A stretch of 64,000 nucleotides of DNA from CAZUXE01 sp964624585 (GCA_964624585.1 CAZUXE010000006.1:20454-84453); one strand, 5' to 3'; counted from the stretch's first letter, positions 1 to 8,830 are shown. Numbers and translations are program-made. The notes: generated by a model not told the origin, from the letters alone.

Positions 1-636
1 TTTAGCCGGAGAAAACACCGCTGGAATAGCAATTGAGGCGCGAATAGCCTCTGCCATACTACCTTTTTTGAACACTACCTTTTCACCCGAACTTACGTCA
101 GCGGCAACACACCTAAACGGTATAGTCAAACTATCAAAATTGTAGTTGGCATCATATATAATTTCAGAAAACAAATCAGTTAACAAAATTTCTACGTTTT
201 GTAAGGAAACCACCCCTGTCGGGAGTTGAGGAACAAACCATTTGTGGGACAGTTTAAGCATATTAACAGAAAGCTCCTCACGTCTTGGCAAACTCATACG
301 GTTCTGAGGAATGCGGTCTGAGAACAATGCGTCCCAGTCAACTGTGGTTAGGATTGAATCCATATCAGCAGCGCTATAGCCTGCAGCATACATACCAGCA
401 ACAATAGACCCCATACTGGTACCTGAGATGTAGGATATTGGAATACCCTCTTCTTCAAGAACCTTTAATACACCAATATGGGCAAAACCCAGAGCAGCGC
501 CGCCTGACAAGGCTACAGCAATTGACCATGGCTCTCGCGGCTCTGTATCGCTAGAAACAGTATCTTTCGAAGCTTCAGGCTGAGCTTGAGCAGTAAGTGT
601 AACTGCTAGGAGAAGCAGTACCAAAATAGGCCTCAT
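1..636 (-). CDS. Secreted patatin-like phospholipase (3' end outside window)
   Basis: Translating the minus strand from ATG at 636 gives an open frame of 212 codons running off the window. Residues 1-19 form a signal peptide (hydrophobic core, then TAQAQ). A glycine-rich oxyanion loop SGGAALG lies at about 44-50 and the nucleophile elbow GTSMG at 72-76, with Ser74 as the catalytic serine. These are the hallmarks of bacterial patatin/RssA-type lipid acyl hydrolases, here exported to the periplasm or outer membrane. The catalytic Asp and the C-terminus, often a beta-barrel in secreted members, lie outside the window. A GAGGAAGAG Shine-Dalgarno precedes the ATG. It follows the 832-1317 membrane gene on the same strand. 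Family assignment is firm; the substrate is unknown. Confidence 0.9.
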   Translation of the reverse strand, partial: MRPILVLLLLAVTLTAQAQPEASKDTVSSDTEPREPWSIAVALSGGAALGFAHIGVLKVLEEEGIPISYISGTSMGSIVAGMYAAGYSAADMDSILTTVDWDALFSDRIPQNRMSLPRREELSVNMLKLSHKWFVPQLPTGVVSLQNVEILLTDLFSEIIYDANYNFDSLTIPFRCVAADVSSGEKVVFKKGSMAEAIRASIAIPAVFSPAK

Positions 637-657
637 TTATTGCTCTTCCTCTTTCGG

Positions 658-690
658 CTAATGAATTTTTGTGGCACAAAAATTCATTAG
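658..690. repeat. Perfect 15-bp inverted repeat with 3-base spacer
   Basis: Arms CTAATGAATTTTTGT and its exact reverse complement are separated by GGC. It lies between the membrane gene ending at 832 and the patatin start. The stem is AT-rich and has no following T run, so it does not look like an ordinary intrinsic terminator. It could be an operator or an RNA hairpin that sets patatin expression. Confidence 0.75.
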
Positions 691-831
691 CGACACCTGC
701 GGCACAATCAAACAACTCTCCATAATTACATTATATCTGACTCCGTTACAACTGCAAGGCTAATAAGACAAAGTTTGCATATATTCAAAACAACAGAGCT
801 GCTTCCCAAACAGCACAATAACTCAAAGAAA

Positions 832-1317
832 CTACCGGACAGCGGAGAAAAACACAAAAATCCCGCCCAGAATGTAGACTGCGATGTACACAACACCAAG
901 CCAAGGATACCACAAAAGATTGTGAAGACGACTGAGTTTACTCGGAGCAGCTTTAGCTGTTTTAGATAAAGCCGCTTCAAGCGCTCCTTGACGCCCTAAA
1001 GGTAAAAGCATCCACAGATACCCCAAAGCAACGGGAATTATTGCCACGGTTCCTTTCAAAACTAGTTTTCCAAATGATGAACGAAGCGGACAGGCGCCGC
1101 CATTTATACGCACAATAAGAATTTGCGCGGCGGCTATTAAAAACACACAAAACAGCAAGTCAAAGCCCCTATCAATTACTCCCTGAACCTTAGCTTTTTT
1201 TATATCCTCAGCGGTAAACTTATATGCTTGTAATCCGGCCTTCCTTACAAAAAACTCCCATACCGAAATCCCAAACACTACCAAAAACACAACTATTGCT
1301 AACAGAAGATTTAACAT
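832..1317 (-). CDS. Hypothetical integral membrane protein (161 aa)
   Basis: Unrecognised family. The protein has four hydrophobic stretches (about residues 3-23, 50-70, 88-108 and 138-158) separated by short Lys/Arg-bearing loops, so it is probably a four-helix inner-membrane protein. A GGACP segment sits between helices 2 and 3. The ATG at 1317 has no clear Shine-Dalgarno. A TTGAAT-16-TATAGT promoter-like pair (1318-1345) directly abuts the ATG, so transcription may begin inside the annotated start and the real start may be slightly further in. It is followed by the patatin gene on the same strand, 195 bases away across the palindrome at 658-690. No function can be assigned. Confidence 0.7.
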   Translation of the reverse strand: MLNLLLAIVVFLVVFGISVWEFFVRKAGLQAYKFTAEDIKKAKVQGVIDRGFDLLFCVFLIAAAQILIVRINGGACPLRSSFGKLVLKGTVAIIPVALGYLWMLLPLGRQGALEAALSKTAKAAPSKLSRLHNLLWYPWLGVVYIAVYILGGIFVFFSAVR

Positions 1318-1477
1318 ACTATATCATCTATCCCTTTTTATTCAATGCTGATTTATGCCAAAAAGTCATATTGCAAAACCACAAGAATCCGAACATTTCA
1401 GGAACGCATAGAACTTTTCTCGTTTGGAAACCCTCATTGCCAGCAACCGGTTCTAAGTCATTCTGTAACATCCGCTA

Positions 1478-1945
1478 TCACTCAGTCAGTTTGAAAAACC
1501 ACCCTATTACTTTCGCTAAACCCGAACCGGAAGATAAAGAAATTTCTCCATGCACACCGTCTATTTCCATTCTACCCGATTGGGTTTCCAAAAACAGCTG
1601 ACAATCCTGCGGCACCCACACTTCAATTATTATTTCATCACCAGTATAAAGTCGCATCCTGCGCAATAAAATCCCTAATGTTCCTTGTGTTGAAAGCTTA
1701 ACTGTAACATCATCGCCTTCTTTTTCAACATCCAAATCATAAAGGTTACCATCTGGAAAGCGAGCACGTACTAAAATTTCCGAAGAGTCGCCTTGTTCAA
1801 TAAATACACGGGCAGGCTCCACTTCTAAAATAAGTTTTGCAGCTTCACTAACCTCAAAAGAACGATACACTATCCGTTCCGCATAAGCAGCTGAAGCGAA
1901 TATCCCCATCATCATTGCAACTATAATAGCATACTTAGATCCCAA
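1478..1945 (-). CDS. Exported protein resembling the DUF4097 beta-strand family
   Basis: 155 residues. A signal peptide (about 1-22, ending AYA) is followed by alternating short beta-strand segments. The C-terminal part has the turn pattern (QSGRMEIDGVHGEISLSSGSG) seen in DUF4097/putative adhesin repeats, where strands stack into a beta-helix. Most family members are longer, and this one stops abruptly after IGWFFKLTE, so it may be a truncated copy. The likely start is TTG at 1945, preceded by GGAGAGCTA as ribosome binding site. It presumably lies in the periplasm or on the surface. The assignment is by pattern only. Confidence 0.6.
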   Translation of the reverse strand: MGSKYAIIVAMMMGIFASAAYAERIVYRSFEVSEAAKLILEVEPARVFIEQGDSSEILVRARFPDGNLYDLDVEKEGDDVTVKLSTQGTLGILLRRMRLYTGDEIIIEVWVPQDCQLFLETQSGRMEIDGVHGEISLSSGSGLAKVIGWFFKLTE

Positions 1946-2330
1946 TAGCTCTCCTTTCTCAATAGTTGACGCAATTCCACTAAATTTGTTTCATAAAGTA
2001 ACTCCATTTATTCCGTCTTCAATTTAAATTGAGAAATACTACTAATAACGGCTTATTGCCAAAATTATCTAGCTCAGCTATAAGACTGTCGAATGCAGCA
2101 ATTGACAGTATTCTAATATTGTACCTTTTGTTATTCAAAAAATGTTAGAACTCTATTACGATACTACCCATAAATAAGATTGAAATCGGGTTACGGGTTA
2201 ACTGTTCCTATTGTTACGTCTGCAACTTAGCCTAGCTGTAGCACCCCACATTCTTATGATTATAGGCGTTCTCCAGTTCGATGTATCAGATAAGCTTCAA
2301 CACTCACATTAGAAAGTTAAATCCCAGCCG
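1946..2330. other. Intergenic region with a single GTTACGGG copy
   Basis: No gene found on either strand. One copy of the GTTACGGG motif that forms arrays elsewhere in this window is at 2188-2202 (GGGTTACGGGTTAAC). The rest is AT-rich with no clear hairpin. Confidence 0.5.
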
Positions 2331-2359
2331 TTGACTTTTCATTAAGCTCTCGTTAAAGT
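2331..2359 (+). promoter_or_regulatory. Promoter of first histidine phosphatase, predicted leaderless
   Basis: TTGACT (2331-2336), a 17-bp spacer, then TAAAGT (2354-2359). The -10 box ends six bases before ATG 2365, so transcription should start at or next to the start codon. No Shine-Dalgarno is present. Confidence 0.65.
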
Positions 2360-2364
2360 TGGAA

Positions 2365-3012
2365 ATGCTGACAACCACTATTTATCTTATACGACACGGG
2401 AAATGTCAACCTAACCGTAAAAAGATATTCCGATCAAGACTAGATTATTCCTTAAATGCAACCGGAACAAGACAGGTAAACTTACTGGCAGAAGAGTTGA
2501 AAAAAGTACAACTTCAGGCAGTATATTCAAGTCCACTTCTTCGAACATTGCAAACGGCACATATTATATGCAAGCCACAGGGATTGGAGCCATCAATACT
2601 GGATGCATTTAACAATATGAATATCGGTTCATGGGAAGGAAAACCGCAGGTCGAAATTGCCAAGAAATACCCTGAAGAGTTCAATACATTGTATTCTCGA
2701 TTCGAAGAGTTTCATATAGATGGTGCAGAAACCCTTACCGACGTACAAAAACGGGCAACGGACGCGGTTAAAAAATTAGTAATCCTACACACAGGCACCG
2801 CCTTTGCTATAGTTAGCCATCACACCGTACTCATACCTCTATTCGCAAAACTTCTGAAAATACCTGCCCCCTATTTTGGAAAATTCAATCCTGCCAATGC
2901 CTCATACACCCTATTCGAGTACACTGCAAAACAAGGTTATACACTCAAGGTATACAATCAGACAAAGCATCTTGATACAATGTCAACACCAAATTGGCTC
3001 AACGATTCGTAA
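2365..3012 (+). CDS. Histidine phosphatase family protein (copy 1)
   Basis: About 215 residues of the phosphoglycerate mutase-like/CobC superfamily, cytoplasmic. The catalytic motif is LIRHGK (usually RHGE), with SSPLLRTLQTA carrying the second arginine and IVSHH carrying the second catalytic histidine. These enzymes work through a phosphohistidine on small phosphoesters. The substrate cannot be told from sequence. I start it at ATG 2365 rather than TTG 2359, because the TTG overlaps the -10 box and the next gene has the same arrangement. It is a tandem paralogue of 3094-3726, sharing the C-terminal pattern ASYTLFEY...NQTKHL. The RHGK variant leaves catalytic strength uncertain. Confidence 0.9.
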   Translation: MLTTTIYLIRHGKCQPNRKKIFRSRLDYSLNATGTRQVNLLAEELKKVQLQAVYSSPLLRTLQTAHIICKPQGLEPSILDAFNNMNIGSWEGKPQVEIAKKYPEEFNTLYSRFEEFHIDGAETLTDVQKRATDAVKKLVILHTGTAFAIVSHHTVLIPLFAKLLKIPAPYFGKFNPANASYTLFEYTAKQGYTLKVYNQTKHLDTMSTPNWLNDS

Positions 3013-3059
3013 ACGACATGTTCTGCCCACTAACCGTTAAAATATTATTTTCCAAAGTA

Positions 3060-3088
3060 TTGACTTTATACCTGTTTAACGTTAATGT
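3060..3088 (+). promoter_or_regulatory. Promoter of second histidine phosphatase, predicted leaderless
   Basis: TTGACT (3060-3065), 17 bp, then TAATGT (3083-3088), ending six bases before ATG 3094. It parallels the promoter of the upstream paralogue, suggesting the duplication included the promoter. Confidence 0.55.
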
Positions 3089-3093
3089 ATTTT

Positions 3094-3726
3094 ATGCAAA
3101 CAACCATTTATTTAATAAGACACGGAGAATGTGCAGGAAACAAGGAAGGATTATTTAGAGGCCGTTTCGATTTTCCCCTGAACGAAAATGGATTCATGCA
3201 AGCCAAATCGCTAACTACAGAACTGGAGGATATACTTTTTGATGCAGTTTATACAAGCCCTCTCAAACGCGCGCTGCAAACCGCCGAAGCATTGTGCCGA
3301 AATAGAAAAATAGAGGCGACAATAAACGAAGCCTTCAACAATATCTTTCTTGGAAAATGGGAAGGTAAACCTAAAAACGAAATTGCAACACTATTCCCAA
3401 ATGAATTCCGTTTATGGCGTACTCAACCGGAAAAACTCAAGATGGAAGGAACGGAAACTCTAGCCGAAGTTCAGCATCGTAGTGTTAAAGAATTAGCCCT
3501 GCTAACTAAAAAACACGCAGGAAAACACTTTGCACTAGTTACTCATCGTGCAGTACTTAAACCTCTAATTGCAGGTATCTTGGGAATTTCTGAGCCTTAT
3601 TTTTGGAAACTTCATCCTGAAACAGCATCTTATTCTATCATAGAACATAGCAGTGAACGTGGCTTTTCCCTAGCTATGTTCAATCAAACTAAACACTTAA
3701 AACAATTCATTCGTGAAGATTTATAA
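3094..3726 (+). CDS. Histidine phosphatase family protein (copy 2)
   Basis: 210 residues, tandem paralogue of the preceding gene. It has the canonical catalytic motif LIRHGEC, then FRGRFDFPLNENG, TSPLKRALQTAEAL (second arginine) and LVTHRAVL (second histidine). The layout resembles alpha-ribazole phosphatase/phosphoglycerate mutase-like enzymes (2,3-bisphosphoglycerate, nucleotide or cobalamin-precursor phosphatases). No cobalamin genes are nearby, so a CobC role is not supported. The start is taken as ATG 3094, nine bases inside the longest open frame, because a -10 box ends at 3088 and the N-terminus then aligns with copy 1 (MQTTIYL against MLTTTIYL). Copy 2 keeps the full consensus, so it is the more likely active one. 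Confidence 0.9.
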   Translation: MQTTIYLIRHGECAGNKEGLFRGRFDFPLNENGFMQAKSLTTELEDILFDAVYTSPLKRALQTAEALCRNRKIEATINEAFNNIFLGKWEGKPKNEIATLFPNEFRLWRTQPEKLKMEGTETLAEVQHRSVKELALLTKKHAGKHFALVTHRAVLKPLIAGILGISEPYFWKLHPETASYSIIEHSSERGFSLAMFNQTKHLKQFIREDL

Positions 3727-3924
3727 ACTTGGATCAATGCTAGGACTCGCCGTAAGCTATACGCAGAGCCAGGTCGAAGGAAGTATTCCCGCTTTATACG
3801 AAAACATTCAAGGTACTTAGCAACCTTAAGCCCTTGATATCGATAATTATGATTGTTTCTGCCAAAAACAGTTTTGCCGCACTAGGATACATTTTGACAA
3901 TTTCCACGAAACCAGCAAAAGACC

Positions 3925-3952
3925 TTGACGCAAGACCTTTTTTGATTAGAAT
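3925..3952 (+). promoter_or_regulatory. Promoter of RRM gene
   Basis: TTGACG (3925-3930), a 16-bp spacer, then TAGAAT (3947-3952). This predicts a leader of roughly 40 bases containing AAGGAG before ATG 4002, unlike the leaderless neighbours. Confidence 0.65.
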
Positions 3953-4001
3953 TACATCTGATGGTTGTCGAAAATGACAATCACGTTAAGGAGTTAGATA
4001 C

Positions 4002-4331
4002 ATGCGTTTATTCATCGGAAACCTTCCCCACTCATACAGTGAGGATAAGGTGCGCGAGATTTTCTCAGCGCACGGGGAAGTAGCCAACGTAGGGATCCCT
4101 AAGGATCGCTACACCAATAAGCCTCGTGGCTTTGCCTTTGTGGAAATGCCGAACGACGAGGAAGCAAAAGCGGCCATCGGAGCCATCAACGGTACCGAAC
4201 ATGACGGTCGTGAAATCAGAGTAGAAGAAGCTCGTCCACGCGAGGAAAACAGACCCAGACGTGGCGGCGGCTACAACAGAGATCGAGGAGACCGTGGCGG
4301 CGGCGGCGGATACAACCGCGATCGTTGGTAA
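4002..4331 (+). CDS. Glycine-rich RRM RNA-binding protein
   Basis: 109 residues. One RNA recognition motif fills residues 1-76: RNP2 is LFIGNL (3-8) and RNP1 is PRGFAFVEM (about 41-49), both with the aromatic residues that stack on RNA bases. The C-terminal third is an RG/GGG-rich tail with NRDRGDRGGGGGYNRDR, typical of bacterial glycine-rich RRM proteins linked to cold response and RNA chaperoning. AAGGAG lies 10 bases before the ATG. It is a single-gene unit with its own promoter (3925-3952) and a strong terminator (4395-4427). GC content is visibly higher than in the flanking DNA, as is usual for this highly expressed family. Confidence 0.95.
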   Translation: MRLFIGNLPHSYSEDKVREIFSAHGEVANVGIPKDRYTNKPRGFAFVEMPNDEEAKAAIGAINGTEHDGREIRVEEARPREENRPRRGGGYNRDRGDRGGGGGYNRDRW

Positions 4332-4394
4332 ACCCTAAAAGCTTCGGAAAGATAGCTTTCTCGTCTTTTTAAGAGTTAGTTCATCGTTACCGAT

Positions 4395-4427
4395 AAAAAG
4401 GAACCTGCTCCGGCAGGTTCCTTTTTT
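4395..4427 (+). terminator. Intrinsic terminator after RRM gene
   Basis: GGAACCTGC (4400-4408), loop TCCG, GCAGGTTCC (4413-4421), then six T. The A run before it pairs with the T run, so it could work in both directions. Confidence 0.9.
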
Positions 4428-4778
4428 GTCACTCAGAGAAAAACTACACCAACACTACTCATAGAAAACTGCAAAGTAAAAGGCTAATATTCCATTTGAA
4501 CCTTCGACGAAACTTATTGCTCGCAATTCACAGATAATTTTGTGTTGCTACTTTGTTTTCAAAATTGTCCGTCATTGTAAGATAGCGCAAACTGACAAAG
4601 TAATCCTATCTGCAATAAAAATATCATGTAATATTTACGCTAAACTACACATATATTTCAGAATGTGTTATCCAGCTTCCACTTAGTAACGCTTTGTGAA
4701 AAAGAGAAAGGAGAATGTATTTCGAAATTCCTAAATCCGACTAATGTATTTGATTTCTTTTACTACAGAGGCTATTTG
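4428..4778. other. Intergenic region, no gene seen
   Basis: 350 AT-rich bases. No open frame with a ribosome site and no convincing hairpin. TGTAAGATAGCG near 4578 resembles the TGTAAGATAGCGG around the -10 of the next gene, perhaps a decayed duplicate. Confidence 0.4.
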
Positions 4779-4806
4779 TTGACAAGCAATTATCTTTATG
4801 TAAGAT
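4779..4806 (+). promoter_or_regulatory. Promoter, predicted leaderless
   Basis: TTGACA (4779-4784), 16 bp, TAAGAT (4801-4806). ATG 4813 begins seven bases after the -10 box, where the first transcribed base should be. Confidence 0.75.
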
Positions 4807-4812
4807 AGCGGC

Positions 4813-5751
4813 ATGTTCAGTATGGGATATACGACCTTGGGACGCAGAATTATTTTCGTTTTACTATTTTTATCCGTTTTATTGTACGCTGAACAATATG
4901 ACGCTCCTGAACAACTTTTTCAATTCAGCGAAACGGAAAATAGCAACTTAGGTTTCATTAGGGAAGGTTCAGGTCACGGTCCCCTTAGACTGCTAATTTC
5001 CGATAGCTTAATATACCTACTTGCCCGCCGCGACCATAAAGTATGTATTTTTGATCTGGTCGGCAACATCCGTGATACCTTTCATCTAACTTTTTGTCCG
5101 GCGGATATCTCTTTCGACTCCTTGGGAAGGGTTCACGTTCTGCAAAATAGAGTACAACCAAATTTCATAGCGGTTTTTGAAAATGGCAAGGAGGTTGAAC
5201 GTCAAAAATTCAATCCGCTAAAAAACAGAGTCTTTACTGAAATTACCTTTTCTGCAAACGGAAAAAGGCTTCTGCTTGCCGGCGGCTATACCTACCAAAT
5301 TGTACACTCAGGAGACGCTGATATACTTTATGCCTTGGGAGAACGCCCCGGACGCTTTAGAATAACTGATTCGCATATATCACATTCCCCCAATTCATCT
5401 GACGCAGTATTCTCAGCAGAAACACTCACCGGTTCCATTGCTCCTTTCAAGATAACTTGCCTTGAACGCGAATTACTCCAGTTTCACACTGACGATAATC
5501 AGGGACGTATATATATCGTAGGAACATCGGTTCAGGTGGACAACGAAGGCAAGGAATATCTTACGCGCCGCTTACTGGTCATAAAAAATGGAACTATTGT
5601 CGCAGAGATTAACGGAATGGAAGCTGGACATTCTTCCTACGACTACGCCAATCACGATATTGCCGTCGATCCCGACGGTAACGTGTACCTATGGCGTACA
5701 GACTTCAACCAACAACGCTCCGAAATCCTCCGTTGGCGTTTGAAAAACTAA
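4813..5751 (+). CDS. Secreted beta-propeller-like protein
   Basis: 312 residues. The hydrophobic stretch IIFVLLFLSVLLYA (about 13-26) is a signal peptide with cleavage after LYA. The mature part contains several strand-rich segments of the form x-D-x-x-G-x-(I/V) (SFDSLGRVHVL, SANGKRLLLAG, DDNQGRIYIVG, DPDGNVYLW), like the blades of NHL/6-bladed propellers. No catalytic residue can be identified. It is probably periplasmic or on the cell surface. The promoter places the transcript start at the ATG, so the mRNA should be leaderless; Met4 is an alternative start. It stands alone between intergenic stretches. Confidence 0.75.
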   Translation: MFSMGYTTLGRRIIFVLLFLSVLLYAEQYDAPEQLFQFSETENSNLGFIREGSGHGPLRLLISDSLIYLLARRDHKVCIFDLVGNIRDTFHLTFCPADISFDSLGRVHVLQNRVQPNFIAVFENGKEVERQKFNPLKNRVFTEITFSANGKRLLLAGGYTYQIVHSGDADILYALGERPGRFRITDSHISHSPNSSDAVFSAETLTGSIAPFKITCLERELLQFHTDDNQGRIYIVGTSVQVDNEGKEYLTRRLLVIKNGTIVAEINGMEAGHSSYDYANHDIAVDPDGNVYLWRTDFNQQRSEILRWRLKN

Positions 5752-5887
5752 ATATCACTATAAGATACTTTTGTCGCAAATAATACAGTACCCTCCCTCA
5801 AACTATTAGAAACCGCTTACCGTGTAAAAATACATCCCTTTTCCACTTCTTTGCGCTTACCGACGGATAGGGAAAAAGACCACAGGC

Positions 5888-6196
5888 GTGTTACAAAAAT
5901 TACCTACAAAGCTAAGACTTTGGTTTCATCTACCGAAAAATGACGCACTTAGAAAAACCTTAGGACTTCACAGTATAGAGCATATACTAATCTTCTATCT
6001 AAAGGAATCCCCCCCCTTTTTCTGGGAGCTTGCAAAGGGGCTAAGTCAGCTCTTTCTTATGACAGAGATACATCTAAGCGCAAAGCTTAGCCTGGAATTG
6101 TCTTTACAAAGTTATCTCCTCAAAGCCTTCGGTTTTGAGTTTAAGAGTTTTGGCAATAGGATCGGAATTATAGGAACGCGAAGGTTTCGGCTCTAA
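5888..6196 (+). CDS. Doubtful open reading frame (102 aa)
   Basis: A GTG-initiated open frame fills much of the 457-base space before the pyrophosphatase terminus. It lacks a Shine-Dalgarno and lacks a -10 box at the position typical of leaderless genes here. The translated product is Leu/Phe/Lys-rich without recognisable motifs. It may be a chance open frame or a decayed gene. Confidence 0.2.
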   Translation: MLQKLPTKLRLWFHLPKNDALRKTLGLHSIEHILIFYLKESPPFFWELAKGLSQLFLMTEIHLSAKLSLELSLQSYLLKAFGFEFKSFGNRIGIIGTRRFRL

Positions 6197-6208
6197 GAGA
6201 AAAGTCGT

Positions 6209-8296
6209 TCAGAACAACTTCAGGGCAAGAACAAGACCTACAAAAACTATTGAAACCATAGACATCAATTTAATGAGTATATTTAAGGCTGGTCCTGCGG
6301 CATCCTTGAAGGGATCTCCCACTGTATCACCGGCTATGCTGGCTTTATATGCCTGTGAGCCTTTGCCACCATGATGCCCTGCTTCAATATATTTTTTTGC
6401 GTTATCCCATGCTCCACCTGAGTTGGCCATAAATATGGCTACCGCGAATCCTGAGGTTATTGCGCCAACCAATAACCCTATAACGCCTTCAATGCCTATG
6501 AGAATACCTATAGTTACAGGGGTAAGTATTGCAACCAACGATGGCATTATCATCTTGTTCTGGGCTGCAAGTGTACATATTCTAACGGTTTGCGCATAGT
6601 CCGGTTTTTCGCGGCGCTCCATTATTCCGGTTTTGGTTTTGAACTGATGCCTAACGTCTTGCACAACCTTTTGCGCAGCGTCGCCAATTGCCTTTATAAT
6701 AAGGGCTGAAACTAGAAAAACTACCATAACTCCCATAAAAATACCTACCAGAAGTCGCGGGTTGGTAAGGGTAAGGTCAAGCTTAAGCGAAAGCCCCATT
6801 TCTTTGGCGCGAACCAAAACCACATCGCGATAGGAGACCACGAGAGCCAGAGCGGTAAGTGCCGCAGAACCTACAGCAAAGCCTTTACCTGTGGCGGCAG
6901 TGGTATTTCCTAAAGAATCCAGGGCGTCGGTACGTTGACGAACCTCTTTTTCCAAATTAGCCATTTGAGCGTTTCCGCCCGCATTATCGGCAACAGGGCC
7001 ATATGCGTCGGTTGCCAGAGTAATCCCGAGGGTTGAGAGCATTCCAACAGCCGCTATGCCAACACCGTAGAGTCCATGACTAAAGCTTACAGACCCACCT
7101 GCTACAAAGAATGCGCCTAAAACAGCTGCTGCTACAATAAGTATGGATGGCGCGGCAGAGATAAGTCCTACGGAAAACCCACGAATAATCACGGTTGCAG
7201 GGCCGGTTTCAGCGGCCTTTGAGATATCTTTTGTAGGTTTGTAGTGATCGGAGGTAAAGTATTCGGTAACAAAACCAAGCATTAAGCCAGCTGCAAGACC
7301 TATAAGAACGGCGAAGAATACTCCTATATGCTGGGGGCCAAGAACGAACCATACAACAAAGAAAACACCTATGGCGGTAATTAAGGCAGCACCCCATGTT
7401 CCGCGATGCAATGCCCACAATAGATTCTTCTGGCTTGCATTTTCCTTGCTTCGCACCATAAAGAATCCCAATATAGACGCAATTATTCCAATACCTGCAA
7501 TTACCATAGGTAGTAGAACACCTTTTATACCCATTCCCGCAGCAGCGGCCAAAGCCATAGCAGCTATAAGGGAGGCATAGTAAGATTCATACAAATCGGC
7601 GCCCATGCCGGCAACATCTCCAACATTGTCCCCAACATTATCGGCAATAACAGCGGGATTCCTTGGGTCGTCTTCTGGAATACCTGCTTCAACCTTGCCA
7701 ACTAAATCTGCGCCTACATCGGCGGCCTTGGTAAATATGCCTCCGCCAACTCTGGCAAACAGAGCCTGAAAACTTGCACCCATACCAAAATTAAGCATCA
7801 CTATAGTAATTTCAGAAACGTTCATCTTCAAGCCAAATTTAAGAACCGTATACCAGGTTGAAAGATCAAGAAGGGCCAAACCAACAACAGCAAGTCCCAT
7901 AACCATGCCGGCGCTAAAGGCAACCTTAAGGCCGGAGTTCAAGTTGTCACGAGCGGCGTTGGCTGTGCGGGCTGATGAATTGGTGGCAACCTTAAGTCCT
8001 ATAAATCCTGTAAGACCGGAGAGAATTCCACCAGAAGCAAATGCAAAGGGTACAGGGAAAGGTAGGAGCTTGAGGAAGGCAAGCACTATTAAGATAATAA
8101 ATATTCCTAAGAAGAATAATCCTACTACGCTATATTGACGCTTAATGTAGGCTGCAGCTCCTTCGCGAATGGCTTCGGCAATTTCCTTCATTCGTGAGGT
8201 GCCTTCTTTTTTTCTCAAAATAGAAGCAACCAAAAGGGCTGCAAAGGCAAGCGCCAATACAACTCCCAATGGGGCTACCATAAATAGCCAATCCAT
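6209..8296 (-). CDS. hppA: K+-dependent membrane-bound pyrophosphatase (H+ or Na+ pumping)
   Basis: 695 residues with about 16 transmembrane helices. It hydrolyses pyrophosphate and pumps H+ and/or Na+ across the inner membrane. The active-site signature DNVGDNVGDVAGMGADLYES is present, followed by the downstream aspartate-rich segments DAYGPVADNAGG and GDTVGDPFKDAAGP. The determinant GNTTAATGKG has Ala where K+-independent enzymes have Lys, so K+ dependence is predicted. The start is ATG 8296, because GGAGG lies seven bases upstream; the longer frame begins at a TTG inside the leader. It has its own promoter (8344-8371) with a leader of about 40 bases. Na+ versus H+ specificity cannot be settled here, but the neighbouring Nqr genes and symporter fit a sodium economy. 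Confidence 0.97.
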   Translation of the reverse strand: MDWLFMVAPLGVVLALAFAALLVASILRKKEGTSRMKEIAEAIREGAAAYIKRQYSVVGLFFLGIFIILIVLAFLKLLPFPVPFAFASGGILSGLTGFIGLKVATNSSARTANAARDNLNSGLKVAFSAGMVMGLAVVGLALLDLSTWYTVLKFGLKMNVSEITIVMLNFGMGASFQALFARVGGGIFTKAADVGADLVGKVEAGIPEDDPRNPAVIADNVGDNVGDVAGMGADLYESYYASLIAAMALAAAAGMGIKGVLLPMVIAGIGIIASILGFFMVRSKENASQKNLLWALHRGTWGAALITAIGVFFVVWFVLGPQHIGVFFAVLIGLAAGLMLGFVTEYFTSDHYKPTKDISKAAETGPATVIIRGFSVGLISAAPSILIVAAAVLGAFFVAGGSVSFSHGLYGVGIAAVGMLSTLGITLATDAYGPVADNAGGNAQMANLEKEVRQRTDALDSLGNTTAATGKGFAVGSAALTALALVVSYRDVVLVRAKEMGLSLKLDLTLTNPRLLVGIFMGVMVVFLVSALIIKAIGDAAQKVVQDVRHQFKTKTGIMERREKPDYAQTVRICTLAAQNKMIMPSLVAILTPVTIGILIGIEGVIGLLVGAITSGFAVAIFMANSGGAWDNAKKYIEAGHHGGKGSQAYKASIAGDTVGDPFKDAAGPALNILIKLMSMVSIVFVGLVLALKLF

Positions 8297-8343
8297 ACCT
8301 ATTTCCTCCAAAAGTGAGTTTTCCTATATTCCAATAAACAAAC

Positions 8344-8371
8344 AGTTTACAGCCCAGCTTGGATATGTCAA
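8344..8371 (-). promoter_or_regulatory. Promoter of pyrophosphatase gene
   Basis: On the minus strand, TTGACA (8371-8366), a 16-bp spacer, TAAACT (8349-8344). The leader carries GGAGG. Confidence 0.75.
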
Positions 8372-8620
8372 GGGCACTTACGGATAATTTCTGCAAAAGG
8401 GAACATCGGGAAAAGGATATGAGCGGCATCTAAAACTCCACTCGTAAATTCAAGCTAGCGCATCGCTTTACCAGAAGAAAAGCAAGCGGCTCTCATCATA
8501 AGAGACAGTTAGCTGGTTCGCTCTATCTGTGCGCTTTGTAACAGGAATTACCTAAACAAGCACTACCCTACTTCTACAGGATGAGTTTTATCCGCAATTG
8601 GACTTTCAAACCACTACCAG

Positions 8621-8830
8621 ATCTTCACTCAACGCCTCAATTTCCGTCAGCGATTAAATCTTCACACGACGTGCTAGCCTTCACGTAACACAGCACGCTT
8701 CAATCAACGCGTAAAGCTGCCAATCGACACGTCAAGCTTCGAATTGACGTGTTAACCTTCGGATCGGCGTGTCAACCTTCGGGTCGACGTGTCAACCTTC
8801 GGGTCAACGTGTCAACCTTCGGTTGACTAG
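8621..8830. repeat. Tandem array of about ten 20-bp repeats, decaying away from a promoter
   Basis: The consensus of the last units is GGGTCGACGTGTCAACCTTC. Units start every 20 bases: the last three complete copies (8761, 8781, 8801) are nearly identical, 8741 and 8721 are recognisable, and those before are increasingly degenerate. Each unit can fold, for example GTCAACC-TTC-GGTTGAC at 8811-8827. The final partial unit supplies TTGACT, the -35 box of the next promoter. TGTCAA in each unit reads TTGACA on the other strand. Confidence 0.85.

Noticed and set aside
1318..1345. TTGAAT-16-TATAGT as promoter of the 161-aa membrane gene
   Set aside because: The -10 abuts the ATG, so the transcript would start inside the gene; not counted as a leaderless example.
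1224..1601. 125-codon + frame
   Set aside because: It overlaps two better-supported minus-strand genes and lacks start signals.
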